Shown: one piece after another, positions 7,507 through 16,270 of the stretch | Numbering within the stretch: position 1 is the first letter of the stretch | How the letters are laid out: every line of letters begins with the position of its first letter | From: CAVSWN01 sp046728115 | GTDB taxonomy: Bacteria > Acidobacteriota > Vicinamibacteria > Vicinamibacterales > CAVVIG01 | DNA length: 29,453 nt | NCBI GenBank assembly: GCA_046728115.1 | Contig: JBKPDW010000282.1 | Span: 1-29,453, forward strand | Direction of reading: 5' to 3' | Program-made: the position numbers and the translations under genes | Notes under the pieces: model-generated | Database searches by the model: none | What the model saw: only the letters and a program-made list of their open reading frames with translations | Told to the model about the DNA's origin: nothing

Positions 7507-9960
7507 ATGGACCGCGCTCTGGTCGATTTCCGCGACACGGTTCGAGCCCTGCGCCGCGACCCGCTATATGCGGCGGCCGTCATCGCCACGCTCGCGCTCA
7601 CCCTCGGCGCCTCGACGGCGGTGTTCTCCATCGTGAACGGCGTCTTGCTGCGGCCGCTCGCCTACCGCGAGGCGGACCGTCTCGTCTCCCTCCGGGAGAT
7701 CGAGGTCTCCCGTCGTCAACGGTACGCGACGCTCCCCGTCAACGCGCGCCATTTCGAGGAGTGGCGGAGCCGGGCGATGACCTTCGCCTCGTTGGCCGAG
7801 GTCGAGCGGCGGACGACGAACCTCACCGGCGCTGGCGATCCGGCGCAGGTGGTCGTCATGCGAGCGTCAGGCACGATCTTCGACGTGCTTCAGATGCCGG
7901 TTGCCCTCGGCAGACCGCTGACGCGCACTGACGAACGGCCAGACCATCCGCCTGTTGTGGTGATCAGCGACCGACTCTGGACGGATCGGCTCGGACGCGA
8001 CCCACAGGTGCTGGGCCGCAGCCTGTTCCTCGGGGGCACGCAGTACACCATCGTCGGTGTGCTGGAGCCCGGCGCGGAGTTTCCGACGTTCGATCTGCTG
8101 AGCGAATCGGCATTGCTGTCCTCCACGTTCGCCGCCGTGGTGCCATTCCGGCTGAACTTTGCGAACGTCGGTTGGATGGGCCAGTTCAACTACGCGGTCA
8201 TCGGGCGGCTCAAACCCGGCGTCACGCTCGAAGAGGCCCGCGCAGAGTTGGATGTGATGCAACGGTCGGTGGCGGAAATCGCGACGAGAGAGACGCACGA
8301 GCAGGCCGACCTGCGCGGCTGGATCATGCCGCTCGAGGAGTCGATTGTCGGACGCGCGCGGCTCGGGCTGCTGCTGCTGCTTGGCGCGATCGGCGGCGTC
8401 GTCCTGATCGCGTGCGCAAACCTGGCGAACCTGTCGCTCACGCGGGCGCTGGGGCGCCTGCGCGAGGCTGCGGTGCGAAGCGCGCTCGGCGCCAGCCGCG
8501 GACGACTCGTGCGCGGTGTGGTGCTCGAGCAACTTCTGCTCGCTGCAATCGGAGGCGCACTGGGAGTCGTGGTGGCGCGCCAGGGGCTGAGCCTGTTCGT
8601 GAAGACGGCACCCCTCGATCTCCCTCGCGTGAACGACGTCGTGATCGATGGCCGCGTGCTGGAATTCGCCGCTGCGGTAGCGATTGTCGCGGGTCTGTGC
8701 GTGGCGCTGTTGCCGGCGTGGCGCGTAGGCCGCGGCGACCTGCAGACCATGCTGCGCGGCGGCGGACACGGTACGACCGATCGCGGCGGTCTGCGGGTGC
8801 GCGCGACGCTACTCGCCATGCAGGTCGCCCTGTCGGTAACGCTGCTCGTCGTTACGGGACTGTTCGTCACCAGCTTCGTGCAGCTGCTCCGCGTCGATCC
8901 GGGTTTCTCGGCGGACCGCGTTGTCGCGGTCGAGATTGCACCCGTTGCGAGCCGGTATCCAGACACGAAGGCGCGCGCCGCTCTCTACGACCGGATCCTC
9001 ACCGCGGCACGAGATCTGTCGGGCATTACATCGGCAGGGTGGACTTCGGCGCTTCCGCTCACGGGCGAAACGTGGATCGACCTGATAGCCAGAGTCGGCG
9101 ACACGCGTCCAACTGCGCAAAAGCCGAGCGCGAACTACCGGTTCGTCGGCTCAGAATATTTCCGGACGCTGGCAATGCCCATTACGAAGGGACGCAGCAT
9201 CGAGGAGAGCGACCGGACTCATGCAGTCACACCGGCGGTCATCTCGGCGCGTGCAGCGCAAATGCTCTGGCCGGGCGAAGACCCGATTGGTCGACAGTTC
9301 ACCCGCGGGAACCCCAAGGATCACTTCGAGGTTGTCGGGGTCGTCGTCGATGGCCACCCGACGGCGCTCGAGGCCGAATCCCCGCTGATGGTGTACGTGC
9401 CGTACTGGTACAACAACGAGGGGAAGTCGGTGCTGCTGGTGCGGACGCCAGGCGATGCGGCCGCGATTGCCAGCGAGCTGCGCCGCGTGATTCACAGCGT
9501 CGATCCGGAGACTGCGATCGCCGATGTCAGCCCGTTGCAGCGGGTCATCGACAAGGCGCTCGAGAGCCGTCGGTATCAGATGTGGCTGTTCACGGCGTTC
9601 GGCGCGGTCGCACTGCTGATTGCGACCGTCGGCGTGTACGCGACGACCGCGTACGGAGTCTCGCGCAGGCGCCGCGAGATGCACATTCGCGTGGCACTCG
9701 GGGCGCGCGCCTCGCAGGTGTTTGCGCTGGTCCTGCGGCAGAGCGCGATGCCGCTGTTCGTTGGCATTGCAGTCGGGTGTGCGGGCGCGCTGGCGCTTGC
9801 AACGATCGTGGCCAGCCTGCTCTTCAAAGTGCGAGCGAGCGATCCACTCGTGATCGCGAGTGTCGTGGCGCTTGTCGGTGTCGTCGGCGTCCTCGCCTCG
9901 GCGACCGCCGCCCGTCAGGGGTTACGGATCAATCCAGCCACGGCGCTCAGAGACGAATAG
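7507..9960 (+). CDS. ADOP-type ABC permease (MacB/FtsX-like), without prefix domain
   Basis: The product is 817 residues. A first transmembrane segment (residues ~20-45, IATLALTLGASTAVFSIVNG) is followed by a MacB-like periplasmic domain (~45-265). The first FtsX core follows (~275-400), containing ACANLANLSLTRALGR and REAAVRSALGASRGRLVR. The second half repeats the plan: a helix at ~430-460, a periplasmic domain with YFRTLAMPITKGR, and a final FtsX core (~695-810) with REMHIRVALGARASQVFALV. This tandem arrangement is the ADOP class. Unlike the protein at 20757-23396 it lacks the N-terminal prefix, and no PadR gene is adjacent. It has no ATPase domain, so an ATPase elsewhere or a non-transport role is expected. 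Confidence 0.92.
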   Translation: MDRALVDFRDTVRALRRDPLYAAAVIATLALTLGASTAVFSIVNGVLLRPLAYREADRLVSLREIEVSRRQRYATLPVNARHFEEWRSRAMTFASLAEVERRTTNLTGAGDPAQVVVMRASGTIFDVLQMPVALGRPLTRTDERPDHPPVVVISDRLWTDRLGRDPQVLGRSLFLGGTQYTIVGVLEPGAEFPTFDLLSESALLSSTFAAVVPFRLNFANVGWMGQFNYAVIGRLKPGVTLEEARAELDVMQRSVAEIATRETHEQADLRGWIMPLEESIVGRARLGLLLLLGAIGGVVLIACANLANLSLTRALGRLREAAVRSALGASRGRLVRGVVLEQLLLAAIGGALGVVVARQGLSLFVKTAPLDLPRVNDVVIDGRVLEFAAAVAIVAGLCVALLPAWRVGRGDLQTMLRGGGHGTTDRGGLRVRATLLAMQVALSVTLLVVTGLFVTSFVQLLRVDPGFSADRVVAVEIAPVASRYPDTKARAALYDRILTAARDLSGITSAGWTSALPLTGETWIDLIARVGDTRPTAQKPSANYRFVGSEYFRTLAMPITKGRSIEESDRTHAVTPAVISARAAQMLWPGEDPIGRQFTRGNPKDHFEVVGVVVDGHPTALEAESPLMVYVPYWYNNEGKSVLLVRTPGDAAAIASELRRVIHSVDPETAIADVSPLQRVIDKALESRRYQMWLFTAFGAVALLIATVGVYATTAYGVSRRRREMHIRVALGARASQVFALVLRQSAMPLFVGIAVGCAGALALATIVASLLFKVRASDPLVIASVVALVGVVGVLASATAARQGLRINPATALRDE

Positions 9961-10176
9961 CGTAGCGAATCTCGATCGTCCAACCGGCACGGGTGCCACC
10001 TGTCGCTCGACCAGAACTGTTCCGGTCGCATCCCATCTCACTTGACCCGTTTGCATCCGTCCTGACGACCTGATCGGAGCGGGTAACTGGCTTCGCGTAT
10101 TGGACGTCTGAAGAGCGGAACGGGATAAGATCCCAGCCGACCAGTGTGCCCGAGTCCGGGGCAGGAGGAGTTCCCG

Positions 10177-11151
10177 ATGAAGAACCGACTCTTCATGACT
10201 GCAGTCTATGCCGTGGCCGTGGCAGTGTGCACTGTCACGACGATGTATGCGCAGGACGGCCCGGCTGGCCCACCGATTCCGACGTTGCCGTTTCACCTGG
10301 TGGAAAACTTCTTCCACTACCCCGCGTACTCCGTCATCGGCCGCCTCAGCGGCGTGGCGGTCGGCCCGAACGGGAACATCCTGGCGCTGAACCGAGGCCA
10401 CCACCCGGTGCTCGAGTTCAAGGCCGACGGCAGCTTCGTGCGCACGTGGGGCGAAGGGTCGCGCATGTTCGAAGGGGCTCACAGCCTGCGTTTCGATCGC
10501 CAGGGAGATCTCTGGTACATCGACGCGGCCGACAACATCATCTTCCACTTCGACAAAGAAGGGCGCACCGTGGGTACGCTCGGCACCAACCCGGAGCCGT
10601 GGACGTACCTGACGCACGTCATCGAACGCGCCGTGCCGGGCAGGGCGAATCTCTACCAGGAGACGGATATCGGCTGGAGCAAGGACGGCAGCATGTTCGT
10701 GGCCGACGGCTACGGCAACTCGCGGGTGGCGAAGTACGACAAGGACGGTAACTTCGTGAAAGCGTGGGGCGAGCGCGGCGCGCAGCCAGGCAACTTCAAC
10801 ACGCCGCACAGTCTCGTGGTCGACAACAACGACATCGTCTACGTCGCCGACCGCGGCAACAGCCGCATTCAAACCTTCGACACGGAGGGAAACCGCAAGG
10901 CAGTGTGGAACATGCCGACGGCGCCTTGGTCGCTGTGCCTCACGAACGGCTCGAACCAGGTGCTATTCGTCGGCAGCGTGGGCCGCGTTTATAAAGTGGA
11001 CCTGACAGGCAAGATCCTCGGCGTGTTCGGCCGCCAGGGCCGCATGCCCGGCACCCTCGATTCGATCCACCAGCTCGCGTGCCCGGACGAGAAGACACTG
11101 TACCTCGCGAACCTCTACGCGAGCCGGCTGGATAAGTGGGTCACGGAGTAG
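10177..11151 (+). CDS. secreted NHL-repeat beta-propeller protein
   Basis: The product is 324 residues from ATG 10177, with GGAGGAG at 10164-10170; the earlier in-frame GTG at 10144 would give a poor leader. Residues 1-25 are a signal peptide (ending TMYAQ). NHL-type repeats follow: GVAVGPNGNILALNRG, SLRFDRQGDLWYIDAADN, GWSKDGSMFVADGYGNSRVAKYD, and SLVVDNNDIVYVADRGNSRIQTFD. The overall plan resembles peptidyl-alpha-hydroxyglycine amidating-lyase-like propellers often annotated in Acidobacteriota, but lyase activity is not established from the sequence. It is expected in the periplasm or outside the cell. It converges on the TonB-dependent receptor gene with only 29 nt between their ends. Confidence 0.85.
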   Translation: MKNRLFMTAVYAVAVAVCTVTTMYAQDGPAGPPIPTLPFHLVENFFHYPAYSVIGRLSGVAVGPNGNILALNRGHHPVLEFKADGSFVRTWGEGSRMFEGAHSLRFDRQGDLWYIDAADNIIFHFDKEGRTVGTLGTNPEPWTYLTHVIERAVPGRANLYQETDIGWSKDGSMFVADGYGNSRVAKYDKDGNFVKAWGERGAQPGNFNTPHSLVVDNNDIVYVADRGNSRIQTFDTEGNRKAVWNMPTAPWSLCLTNGSNQVLFVGSVGRVYKVDLTGKILGVFGRQGRMPGTLDSIHQLACPDEKTLYLANLYASRLDKWVTE

Positions 11152-11180
11152 CGCGCGAAGGCGCGGCCATCGCGGCTTCC

Positions 11181-14069
11181 TCAGAACGTCATTCTCACCC
11201 CGAGCTGCGCGACGCGCGCCGCGACGTAGTTCGTCGGCTGGGCAAATAGCGACGAACGAAAATCCGTCGCCAGGAAGCCGGTCGCGGCCGCGTTGTTGAA
11301 CAGATTGAAGACGTCGCCGCTGAGGTCCACCTTCTTGCCGCCGGGCAGCGGGACGCTCTTCTGCACCCGCAGGTTCACCAGATGGGCGTCGTCCGCCTTC
11401 AGCATCGTGACGTCGTTCTTGCGCGCGATCGGATACGCGACGTTGAAGAACGGATCGGCGACGGAGCGTCCGTTCGACAGGATCACACGCGGCGCCGTCT
11501 GGTTCAGCGGGAAGTCGCCGGTCATGACGTTCGAACGCCCGCCCTGACTGAAGCTGTAGAACAGCGAGAGTGTTACGTCGTATGGAACCCTGACAAACCC
11601 CGAGAAGCGCGCGTGATGGCGCGGCGACATGCGCTGCGAGAACACGTCGTCTGGTGTGATGCCATAGAACTGGAGGGTGTCGCGCGTCGGATTCCAGCGC
11701 GTGCGGATTGTCGACGAGACGATGTACGAATAATTCGCGTTCACGCCCCATCGATCGGCGAACGCTTTGGTGTACAGCAGCTGCAGTGAACGGTTCTGCT
11801 GCCACGTGTAGTTCGGGTTGTACGTATTGATCACCGAGTCGTAGTCGGGGAACGGACGATCGACCAGCGCGCCGGTTGTCGCATTGCGGATGACGTTGAG
11901 ATCGTCGCCGTTTTGATAATCCCAGTTGCGCCGCCACAGGAACGTCGTGCTGATCGAGCTGGTATGCGGCAGCCTGTGCTCCCAGCTTCCCGAGAACTCG
12001 TTCACATACGTTCGGCCGTTCCGGATGCTGCCGTCCTTCATGTCGCCGAACGCCGTGCCGAGCGGAAAACCGCCCGGCAGGAACTGATTGAGCGTCGGAC
12101 TGGTCCGCGGTGACGCGCGGAAGATATCGGTGGCCAGCACGTTCGGCGGATGCGACGTGCCGTCGCCGCCACCGAGATCCAGCCACTCGTAGCTGCGCTG
12201 GGCGGTGCCCCGGAAGACGCCCCAGCTTCCCGCGTCGTACGAGATGCCGAAGTTCGGCATCGCGACGTTCTGATGAAACTCGCGATCGCTGGTGTTCGTC
12301 GGCAGCGCTGGCGGCAGCAGCGCGCCGAGCACCTTCTGGCGATCGGCGGTGAAGACGCTGGTTGTCTCGAGGCGAATGCCAGCCTTGACCGCGACGCGCG
12401 ACGAGGGCTTCCAGCGGTCCTGGAAGTAGCCGCCGTAGTGATGCTCGTACGCGTCATTGCTGACTGCCGTGCCGCCGTCGAAGCCACGCAGGACGTCGCG
12501 CTCGAACAACGCGTCTGCGCTCCCCGTCGTGCCGGGCGGCCGGAAATAGAATTCGGCGGGGGCCAGGTTGCTGCTCGTCTTGTTTTCGATGCTCGGGTAC
12601 AGATCGGCACCACCACGGAACTCGTGTGTTCCGAGCTTGTCGTGGACGAAGAACGTCATGGACGGCGACAGATAGATCATCGACCGGTGCGACGTATCGA
12701 TGGCGCCGAACCCTCCCTCCATCGCCGAGGTGGTCAGGCTGCCGAGAATATCGCCGGCGGGGTTGGTCTGGATGATCTTCGTCGGAATCAGTCCTTGACC
12801 GTCGAGTGGTTGAAGGTCGTTCGGCTTGTTGATCATGAAGCTGCCAACGAATTGAAACAGTTTCGTCGAGCTCATCACCCAGTTGTAGTTGAAGCTGGCC
12901 AGTGGACCGCCTTTGACGAGCGTGCCGAACGCCGACGGGCTGACGATTTGCGGCGTCGCGCTGCTCAGCGTTCCAGTCGTCGTGCCGCTGGTGAGGAGAC
13001 CCAGATTGCGGTTCGGCGCCACGGTGCCGCGGAAGATTGCGTTGGCCTGCACGGTCCGATCGTACTGGAAGCTCACCTGTAGCCGGTGGTTGGCGTACAG
13101 CTGCGTGGTGATTTTCGCAAACCAGAGGTTGCCGCGGCGCTGAACCGGAACAGGGGCGTTGTTGAACGTCTGATCCGTCTCCACTCGCCGGTACGCCGCG
13201 AAGAACCACATCTTGTCGCGCGCGATCGGACCGCCCAGCGTCAGGTCGGGCTGATAATCCTCGCGGCGGTTCGCCGGGATGCCTTCCACATTGGATCCGT
13301 TGAAGCTCTGCGGGATCACGAAGAGCGCCGCCGACCCATGAAACGTATTGCCGCCGCTCTTGGTCACGATGTTCATGTACTGGCCGACCATGCTGGAACC
13401 GTCCGACGCCTCGGCGCCGAGAGCCTTGACCTCGACGTCCTGAATCGCGTCGTAGTTCAAGTTGACGGCAAAGATATCTCCTCCGTACGGATCGGTAACG
13501 TCCGCGCCGTCGAGGCTCGTGCGGCGCTCGGATCCGGTCAACTCCTGCGTCGCCGGGTTGACCGACACACCGGGAACTACGAGCCATGCGTCCTGAAAGC
13601 GCCGATTCGTCGTGACCGGGACCGTCGTCAGCGCCTGGTTGTTGATGTTCACCGACAGACCTGCGCGCTCGGGATCGACGATAGGCGATTCTGCCGTCAC
13701 CGTGACGGTTTCCGACACGGTGCCGATCGCAAGCGTGAAGTCGACCTCGGTGACGGCGTTGAGACGAACCGGCGCTTTGCGGATGACCGTCTGGAAACCG
13801 GACAGCTCGGCGCGGATGTCGTACGTCGCCGGCGGCAGGTTGGCGACGCGGTACACGCCTTGCGCATCGGTCAACCCGGTGAACTGACCCATCGCTTCGG
13901 AACTGGTGAGAGTCACCGTCACGCCCGGCAGCACGGCGCCGGTCGAGTCGACGATCTTTCCAATTACGGTGCCGGTCGTGGTGCGTTGCGCGAGAGCGGT
14001 CGCAGGCACGCACGCGAGCGCAGCGAGAACGACCGACGCAATGAAAAGCTGGCGCCGTCGAACAAGCAT
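11181..14069 (-). CDS. TonB-dependent receptor with carboxypeptidase-regulatory-like domain
   Basis: The product is 962 residues from ATG 14069, with GGAGGA (14079-14074) 4 nt upstream; the frame is open further upstream but that part overlaps the preceding gene. Residues 1-28 are a signal peptide. An Ig-like carboxypeptidase regulatory domain follows (~30-115; VIGKIVDSTGAVLPGVTVTL, GVYRVANLPPATYDIRAEL). Next comes a plug with RRTSLDGADVTDPYGG and MNIVTKSGGNTFHGSA, then a long beta-barrel ending in a terminal Phe (QLGVRMTF). It is the OMP class, common in Acidobacteriota, presumed to import large ligands such as glycans or peptides. No ligand is indicated. A small exported protein gene lies 23 nt upstream and is probably co-transcribed. 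Confidence 0.93.
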   Translation of the reverse strand: MLVRRRQLFIASVVLAALACVPATALAQRTTTGTVIGKIVDSTGAVLPGVTVTLTSSEAMGQFTGLTDAQGVYRVANLPPATYDIRAELSGFQTVIRKAPVRLNAVTEVDFTLAIGTVSETVTVTAESPIVDPERAGLSVNINNQALTTVPVTTNRRFQDAWLVVPGVSVNPATQELTGSERRTSLDGADVTDPYGGDIFAVNLNYDAIQDVEVKALGAEASDGSSMVGQYMNIVTKSGGNTFHGSAALFVIPQSFNGSNVEGIPANRREDYQPDLTLGGPIARDKMWFFAAYRRVETDQTFNNAPVPVQRRGNLWFAKITTQLYANHRLQVSFQYDRTVQANAIFRGTVAPNRNLGLLTSGTTTGTLSSATPQIVSPSAFGTLVKGGPLASFNYNWVMSSTKLFQFVGSFMINKPNDLQPLDGQGLIPTKIIQTNPAGDILGSLTTSAMEGGFGAIDTSHRSMIYLSPSMTFFVHDKLGTHEFRGGADLYPSIENKTSSNLAPAEFYFRPPGTTGSADALFERDVLRGFDGGTAVSNDAYEHHYGGYFQDRWKPSSRVAVKAGIRLETTSVFTADRQKVLGALLPPALPTNTSDREFHQNVAMPNFGISYDAGSWGVFRGTAQRSYEWLDLGGGDGTSHPPNVLATDIFRASPRTSPTLNQFLPGGFPLGTAFGDMKDGSIRNGRTYVNEFSGSWEHRLPHTSSISTTFLWRRNWDYQNGDDLNVIRNATTGALVDRPFPDYDSVINTYNPNYTWQQNRSLQLLYTKAFADRWGVNANYSYIVSSTIRTRWNPTRDTLQFYGITPDDVFSQRMSPRHHARFSGFVRVPYDVTLSLFYSFSQGGRSNVMTGDFPLNQTAPRVILSNGRSVADPFFNVAYPIARKNDVTMLKADDAHLVNLRVQKSVPLPGGKKVDLSGDVFNLFNNAAATGFLATDFRSSLFAQPTNYVAARVAQLGVRMTF

Positions 14070-14092
14070 GTCATCCTCCACGAGTAAAGCAA

Positions 14093-14518
14093 TCAAAACC
14101 GAATCGTGTGGAACACGCGTACGACGCCCGGAGCGATCTCCGCGCGCGTACGCGCGCCGTGGATCATCAGGACGCCGCCGAGCGCGGCGGCAGCGACGCC
14201 ACCCCAGAGCATCGGCAGGTTCTTCCCTTTCAGCGAATCGCAGCTGTTGGTCGCGTAAATTGGATCGCTCTTTTGCGCGACGCACGTCTGGTACGAGGAT
14301 GCCGGCGCGTTCCCGGTGCTGGAGTCCTCGACGCGAAAGGCCGTCACGCCGAGCACCGAAGTCGTGACGCCGGCAATGCCGAGCGCAAGGCCCGACCAGA
14401 ATGTCGCGCCCCGGCCAGGACCGGATGAATTCTGCTGCTCCTCGGCGAATGCCGAGCTGGCCGCGAGGATCGCGATCAGGCATACGGCAACGATTCTGAT
14501 CTGCCGCTCTCGTCGCAT
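14093..14518 (-). CDS. small exported or membrane protein upstream of the TonB receptor
   Basis: The product is 141 residues. Residues 1-25 form a signal peptide (ending SSAFA). The mature part has two Gly/Ala-rich hydrophobic stretches (FWSGLALGIAGVTTSVLGVTAF and MLWGGVAAAALGGVLMIHGA; the first described at about residues 40-61, the second at about 102-121). Between them is a polar loop with two cysteines (YQTCVAQ, NSCDSLKG) that could form a disulfide. GGAGG is placed 5 nt before the ATG and a TAAGAT -10-like element lies just upstream. No family is recognised. Proximity (23 nt) and orientation imply an operon with the receptor, so an accessory role in the envelope is plausible but unproven. 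Confidence 0.65.
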   Translation of the reverse strand: MRRERQIRIVAVCLIAILAASSAFAEEQQNSSGPGRGATFWSGLALGIAGVTTSVLGVTAFRVEDSSTGNAPASSYQTCVAQKSDPIYATNSCDSLKGKNLPMLWGGVAAAALGGVLMIHGARTRAEIAPGVVRVFHTIRF

Positions 14519-14663
14519 GAACGCCTCCGGCGCGTATCTTAAGCCACGGCCGGGAGGCCTGGAGCGATGATTTCGCGTGGAAGGATGACCAGGTCGAGGT
14601 GCACGGTCGGGACGACCCCTGCTGAGGCGGCGTTCGCGTTGTGCCGTACTGGAAGCGGGCGCC

Positions 14664-15080
14664 TCAGTGCAGGGTCGTCAGCTGACGGTCGATATGCGCG
14701 AGTTTGTCGGGATTACGGACGACCCGGATGCCCGAAATCGCATGGTCGTCGATCGAGAACACGAAGATCGATTCGAGCCGCTGGCCGACCCGAACGACCA
14801 GCGCCGGCTCGGAATTCACGTCTTCGATCCTCAGCGACACATCGCGCATCACACCTGCAGCCTGCGCCGTGCGATGCAGGCCCATCAGGAAATTGAGCAC
14901 CTGGTCGCGGCCGATGAGCGGCCGCCGCGCGGCGAACGCCTTGCCGCCGCCGTCACTCCACATGCCGACGTCCTCGGCCAGCATCGTGGTCAGCTCTGCG
15001 CCGTCGCCGGTCGAAAACGCGCGGGCGAAACGTTCGGCGACCGCGCGCCGCGATTGAGCCGTGCCGGTCAGTCGCTTCAA
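14664..15080 (-). pseudogene. ECF41 sigma factor remnant: C-terminal SnoaL-like domain only
   Basis: The open frame gives up to 138 residues from a TTG at 15080. It matches the C-terminal extension of ECF41 sigma factors: AERFARAFSTGDGAELTTML, then the DGGG motif (residues 43-46, WSDGGGKAFAARRPL), and the terminal NPDK motif (123-126, VVRNPDKLAHI). Both motifs are hallmarks of this regulatory domain. The sigma-2 and sigma-4 domains, about 170 residues, which should precede it are absent. Upstream DNA instead encodes a truncated epimerase in another frame. No ribosome binding site or good start codon is seen. It is best read as the tail of a sigma factor gene fused by deletion to its neighbour. 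A free-standing SnoaL-like protein is the alternative. Confidence 0.75.
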
Positions 15081-15522
15081 GCACCTGACTTTCCATCGAT
15101 CGAATCGCCGCCGCTGCCTGATCCTCTAACGCTTCGGCGGCCGGACCTCGAGGTGAAAGGATGGCAAACGATCCGACGACGAATCGCCGGGCACCGGCAT
15201 TGATAGCCGCCTCCAGGAGATTCCGCGTGCCGTCAATGCGCAAGCGGTTCGTCGCTTCGAGATCACTCGGCCGGCGCGGTCCATCCTTGGGCAGCGCCGT
15301 CAGTTGATGAATCACGTGCGTCGGTCGGACCGTCTGGACAGCAGCGATCAGCGCCTCACGATTCAACGCGTCAGCAACAGCCGCGGTCGCACCCAGCGCG
15401 CGCAGTGCGCCCTGCTTGCCCGTCGACCGGGTCAACGCGGTAACTCGATGTCCGGCGGCGACGAGCGCGCGTACGAGAGGAATTCCAATAGCTCCGGATC
15501 CACCGGCAACGAAGACATTCAT
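14953..15522 (-). pseudogene. truncated NAD-dependent epimerase/oxidoreductase
   Basis: From ATG 15522 (AAAGGAA about 8 nt upstream) the frame encodes a Rossmann NAD-binding start, MNVFVAGGSGAIGIPLVRAL, with GGSGAIG at 7-13. It continues with VADALNREALIAAV, THVIHQLTALP, and RNLLEAAINAGARRFVVGSF. The similarity to the extended SDR/epimerase family holds to about residue 150 (SMESQVLEA, near 15073). After that the frame runs 39 codons out of frame through the ECF41 remnant to a stop at 14953. A complete member has about 290-310 residues, so the substrate half is missing. Its ATG overlaps the upstream stop (TGATG). Epimerases of this kind are among the usual genetic partners of ECF41 sigma factors. 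Confidence 0.8.
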
Positions 15523-15923
15523 CACAAGTTCCTTTCTCGGACAAAACGGATCGCCAGGCCGGCGCCGAGCGCTTCGGTCACCGCGAGCAGAACTGCGGTC
15601 GTCGCAAAAAGCCCTCGCCACTGCGGGTCGACGTGGTTCACATGGTCCGGACTGGCCAACACGAAGTGATTCACCAATCCGAACACGAGCGAACCCGACA
15701 TGGTGAGCGCGATCACCCAGCTCCCGAGCCGTGCGGCCGGCCACGTCAGAGCGAGACCGATTAATGGACCAGCCAGGATCACCAGGAAAACGAACAGGTT
15801 CGCCGCGCGTGACAGCGGCACCTGCGCCTGAGCATGCGCCACGCCGTGGACGATCGAGACGAGTAAGTGCGCGAAAACCACGGCGATCAGCCAGGTCCAC
15901 GCGGAGCTGTCATTCTTGCTCAT
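15522..15923 (-). CDS. small integral membrane protein of the ECF41 operon
   Basis: The product is 133 residues from ATG 15923, with four hydrophobic segments: WTWLIAVVFAHLLVSIVHGVAH, LFVFLVILAGPLIGLALTW (after a short loop), GSWVIALTMSGSLVFGLVNHFVL, and LFATTAVLLAVTEALGAGLAI. No known domain is recognised. The frame is open upstream to 16049, but those residues are Arg-rich and overlap promoter elements. The start at 15923 falls about 8 nt after the -10 of an ECF41-type promoter, so the mRNA may be leaderless. The stop overlaps the epimerase ATG by one base (TGATG), indicating coupling. It is the first gene of the damaged unit. Confidence 0.7.
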   Translation of the reverse strand: MSKNDSSAWTWLIAVVFAHLLVSIVHGVAHAQAQVPLSRAANLFVFLVILAGPLIGLALTWPAARLGSWVIALTMSGSLVFGLVNHFVLASPDHVNHVDPQWRGLFATTAVLLAVTEALGAGLAIRFVRERNL

Positions 15924-15931
15924 GCCCAGTT

Positions 15932-15958
15932 GACGAGCGGCGCGCCCAAAACGTGACA
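15932..15958 (-). promoter_or_regulatory. ECF41-type promoter
   Basis: On the minus strand TGTCACG (15958-15952) is followed after exactly 16 nt by CGTC (15935-15932). The signature I recall for ECF41 target promoters is TGTCACA, 16 nt, CGTC, so this matches in ten of eleven positions with the right spacing. It lies just before the gene at 15923, in an operon that also holds an epimerase and an ECF41 C-terminal domain, as expected for autoregulation. Confidence 0.75.
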
Positions 15959-16009
15959 CTTCGCCAGAGAGGCCGACTCGGGCGCGCCGCCATGCCGGGC
16001 TTCGTTTTC

Positions 16010-16059
16010 TGGCACGAAACCGATCTTTGGCATGTAACCGATCTGGCACGTCGCCGATT
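16010..16059. repeat. three degenerate direct repeats (16-18 nt)
   Basis: TGGCACGAAACCGATC (16010), TGGCATGTAACCGATC (16028) and TGGCACGTCGCCGATT (16044) follow one another at 18- and 16-nt steps. They lie about 85-135 nt upstream of the expected ECF41-type transcription start and could be binding sites for an unknown regulator. No matching copies were noticed elsewhere in the window. Confidence 0.6.
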
Positions 16060-16100
16060 GACTGGCTCCTCTACGGAGCCATAATCACCGCCGCGTGAAT

Positions 16101-16156
16101 CTAGCGAGGCGGAGCCCTCAGACGCGCAAGCATGTCAGGCCGCTCCGCCTCGCTAG
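16101..16156. repeat. 15-bp perfect inverted repeat (REP-like)
   Basis: CTAGCGAGGCGGAGC (16101-16115) is exactly complementary to 16142-16156, with 26 nt between. The GC-rich arms resemble REP-type intergenic elements. No T tract follows, so a simple intrinsic terminator is unlikely, though it lies between divergent genes where none is needed. Confidence 0.6.
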
Positions 16157-16164
16157 CCGCTTTT

Positions 16165-16240
16165 GCCCCGCCTCCGGCGGGGCAGTCGCCTTGATGGAGA
16201 AAAACTTGACTCGTTTGCAAAGATTCTTGGCCATCAAGGC
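16165..16240. repeat. hairpin followed by a long-range 10-bp inverted repeat
   Basis: GCCCCGCC (16165-16172), loop TCC, GGCGGGGC (16176-16183) form a tight 8-bp hairpin. Directly after it GCCTTGATGG (16188-16197) and CCATCAAGGC (16231-16240) are perfect inverted repeats 33 nt apart. Together with the 15-bp repeat just upstream this makes three consecutive pairable elements before the amidohydrolase gene. A structured leader, a REP cluster or a small RNA are all possible. Confidence 0.5.
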
Positions 16241-16270
16241 TCCTAGGGCGGTTATCGGAGGCTACACGCT

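Noticed and set aside
8172..9965. 597-codon plus-strand frame inside the ADOP permease
   Set aside because: Arg-rich shadow of the high-GC permease frame, which has clear family motifs.
10026..10140. possible coding relic on the minus strand between the ADOP permease and NHL gene
   Set aside because: The translation has a few plausible strands (VRWDATGTVLVERQVAPVP) but I could not tie it to a family, and the surrounding frame overlaps genes on the other strand.
12454..14013. 519-codon minus-strand frame inside the TonB receptor
   Set aside because: Alternate frame of the receptor gene; Arg/Asp-rich with no domain pattern.
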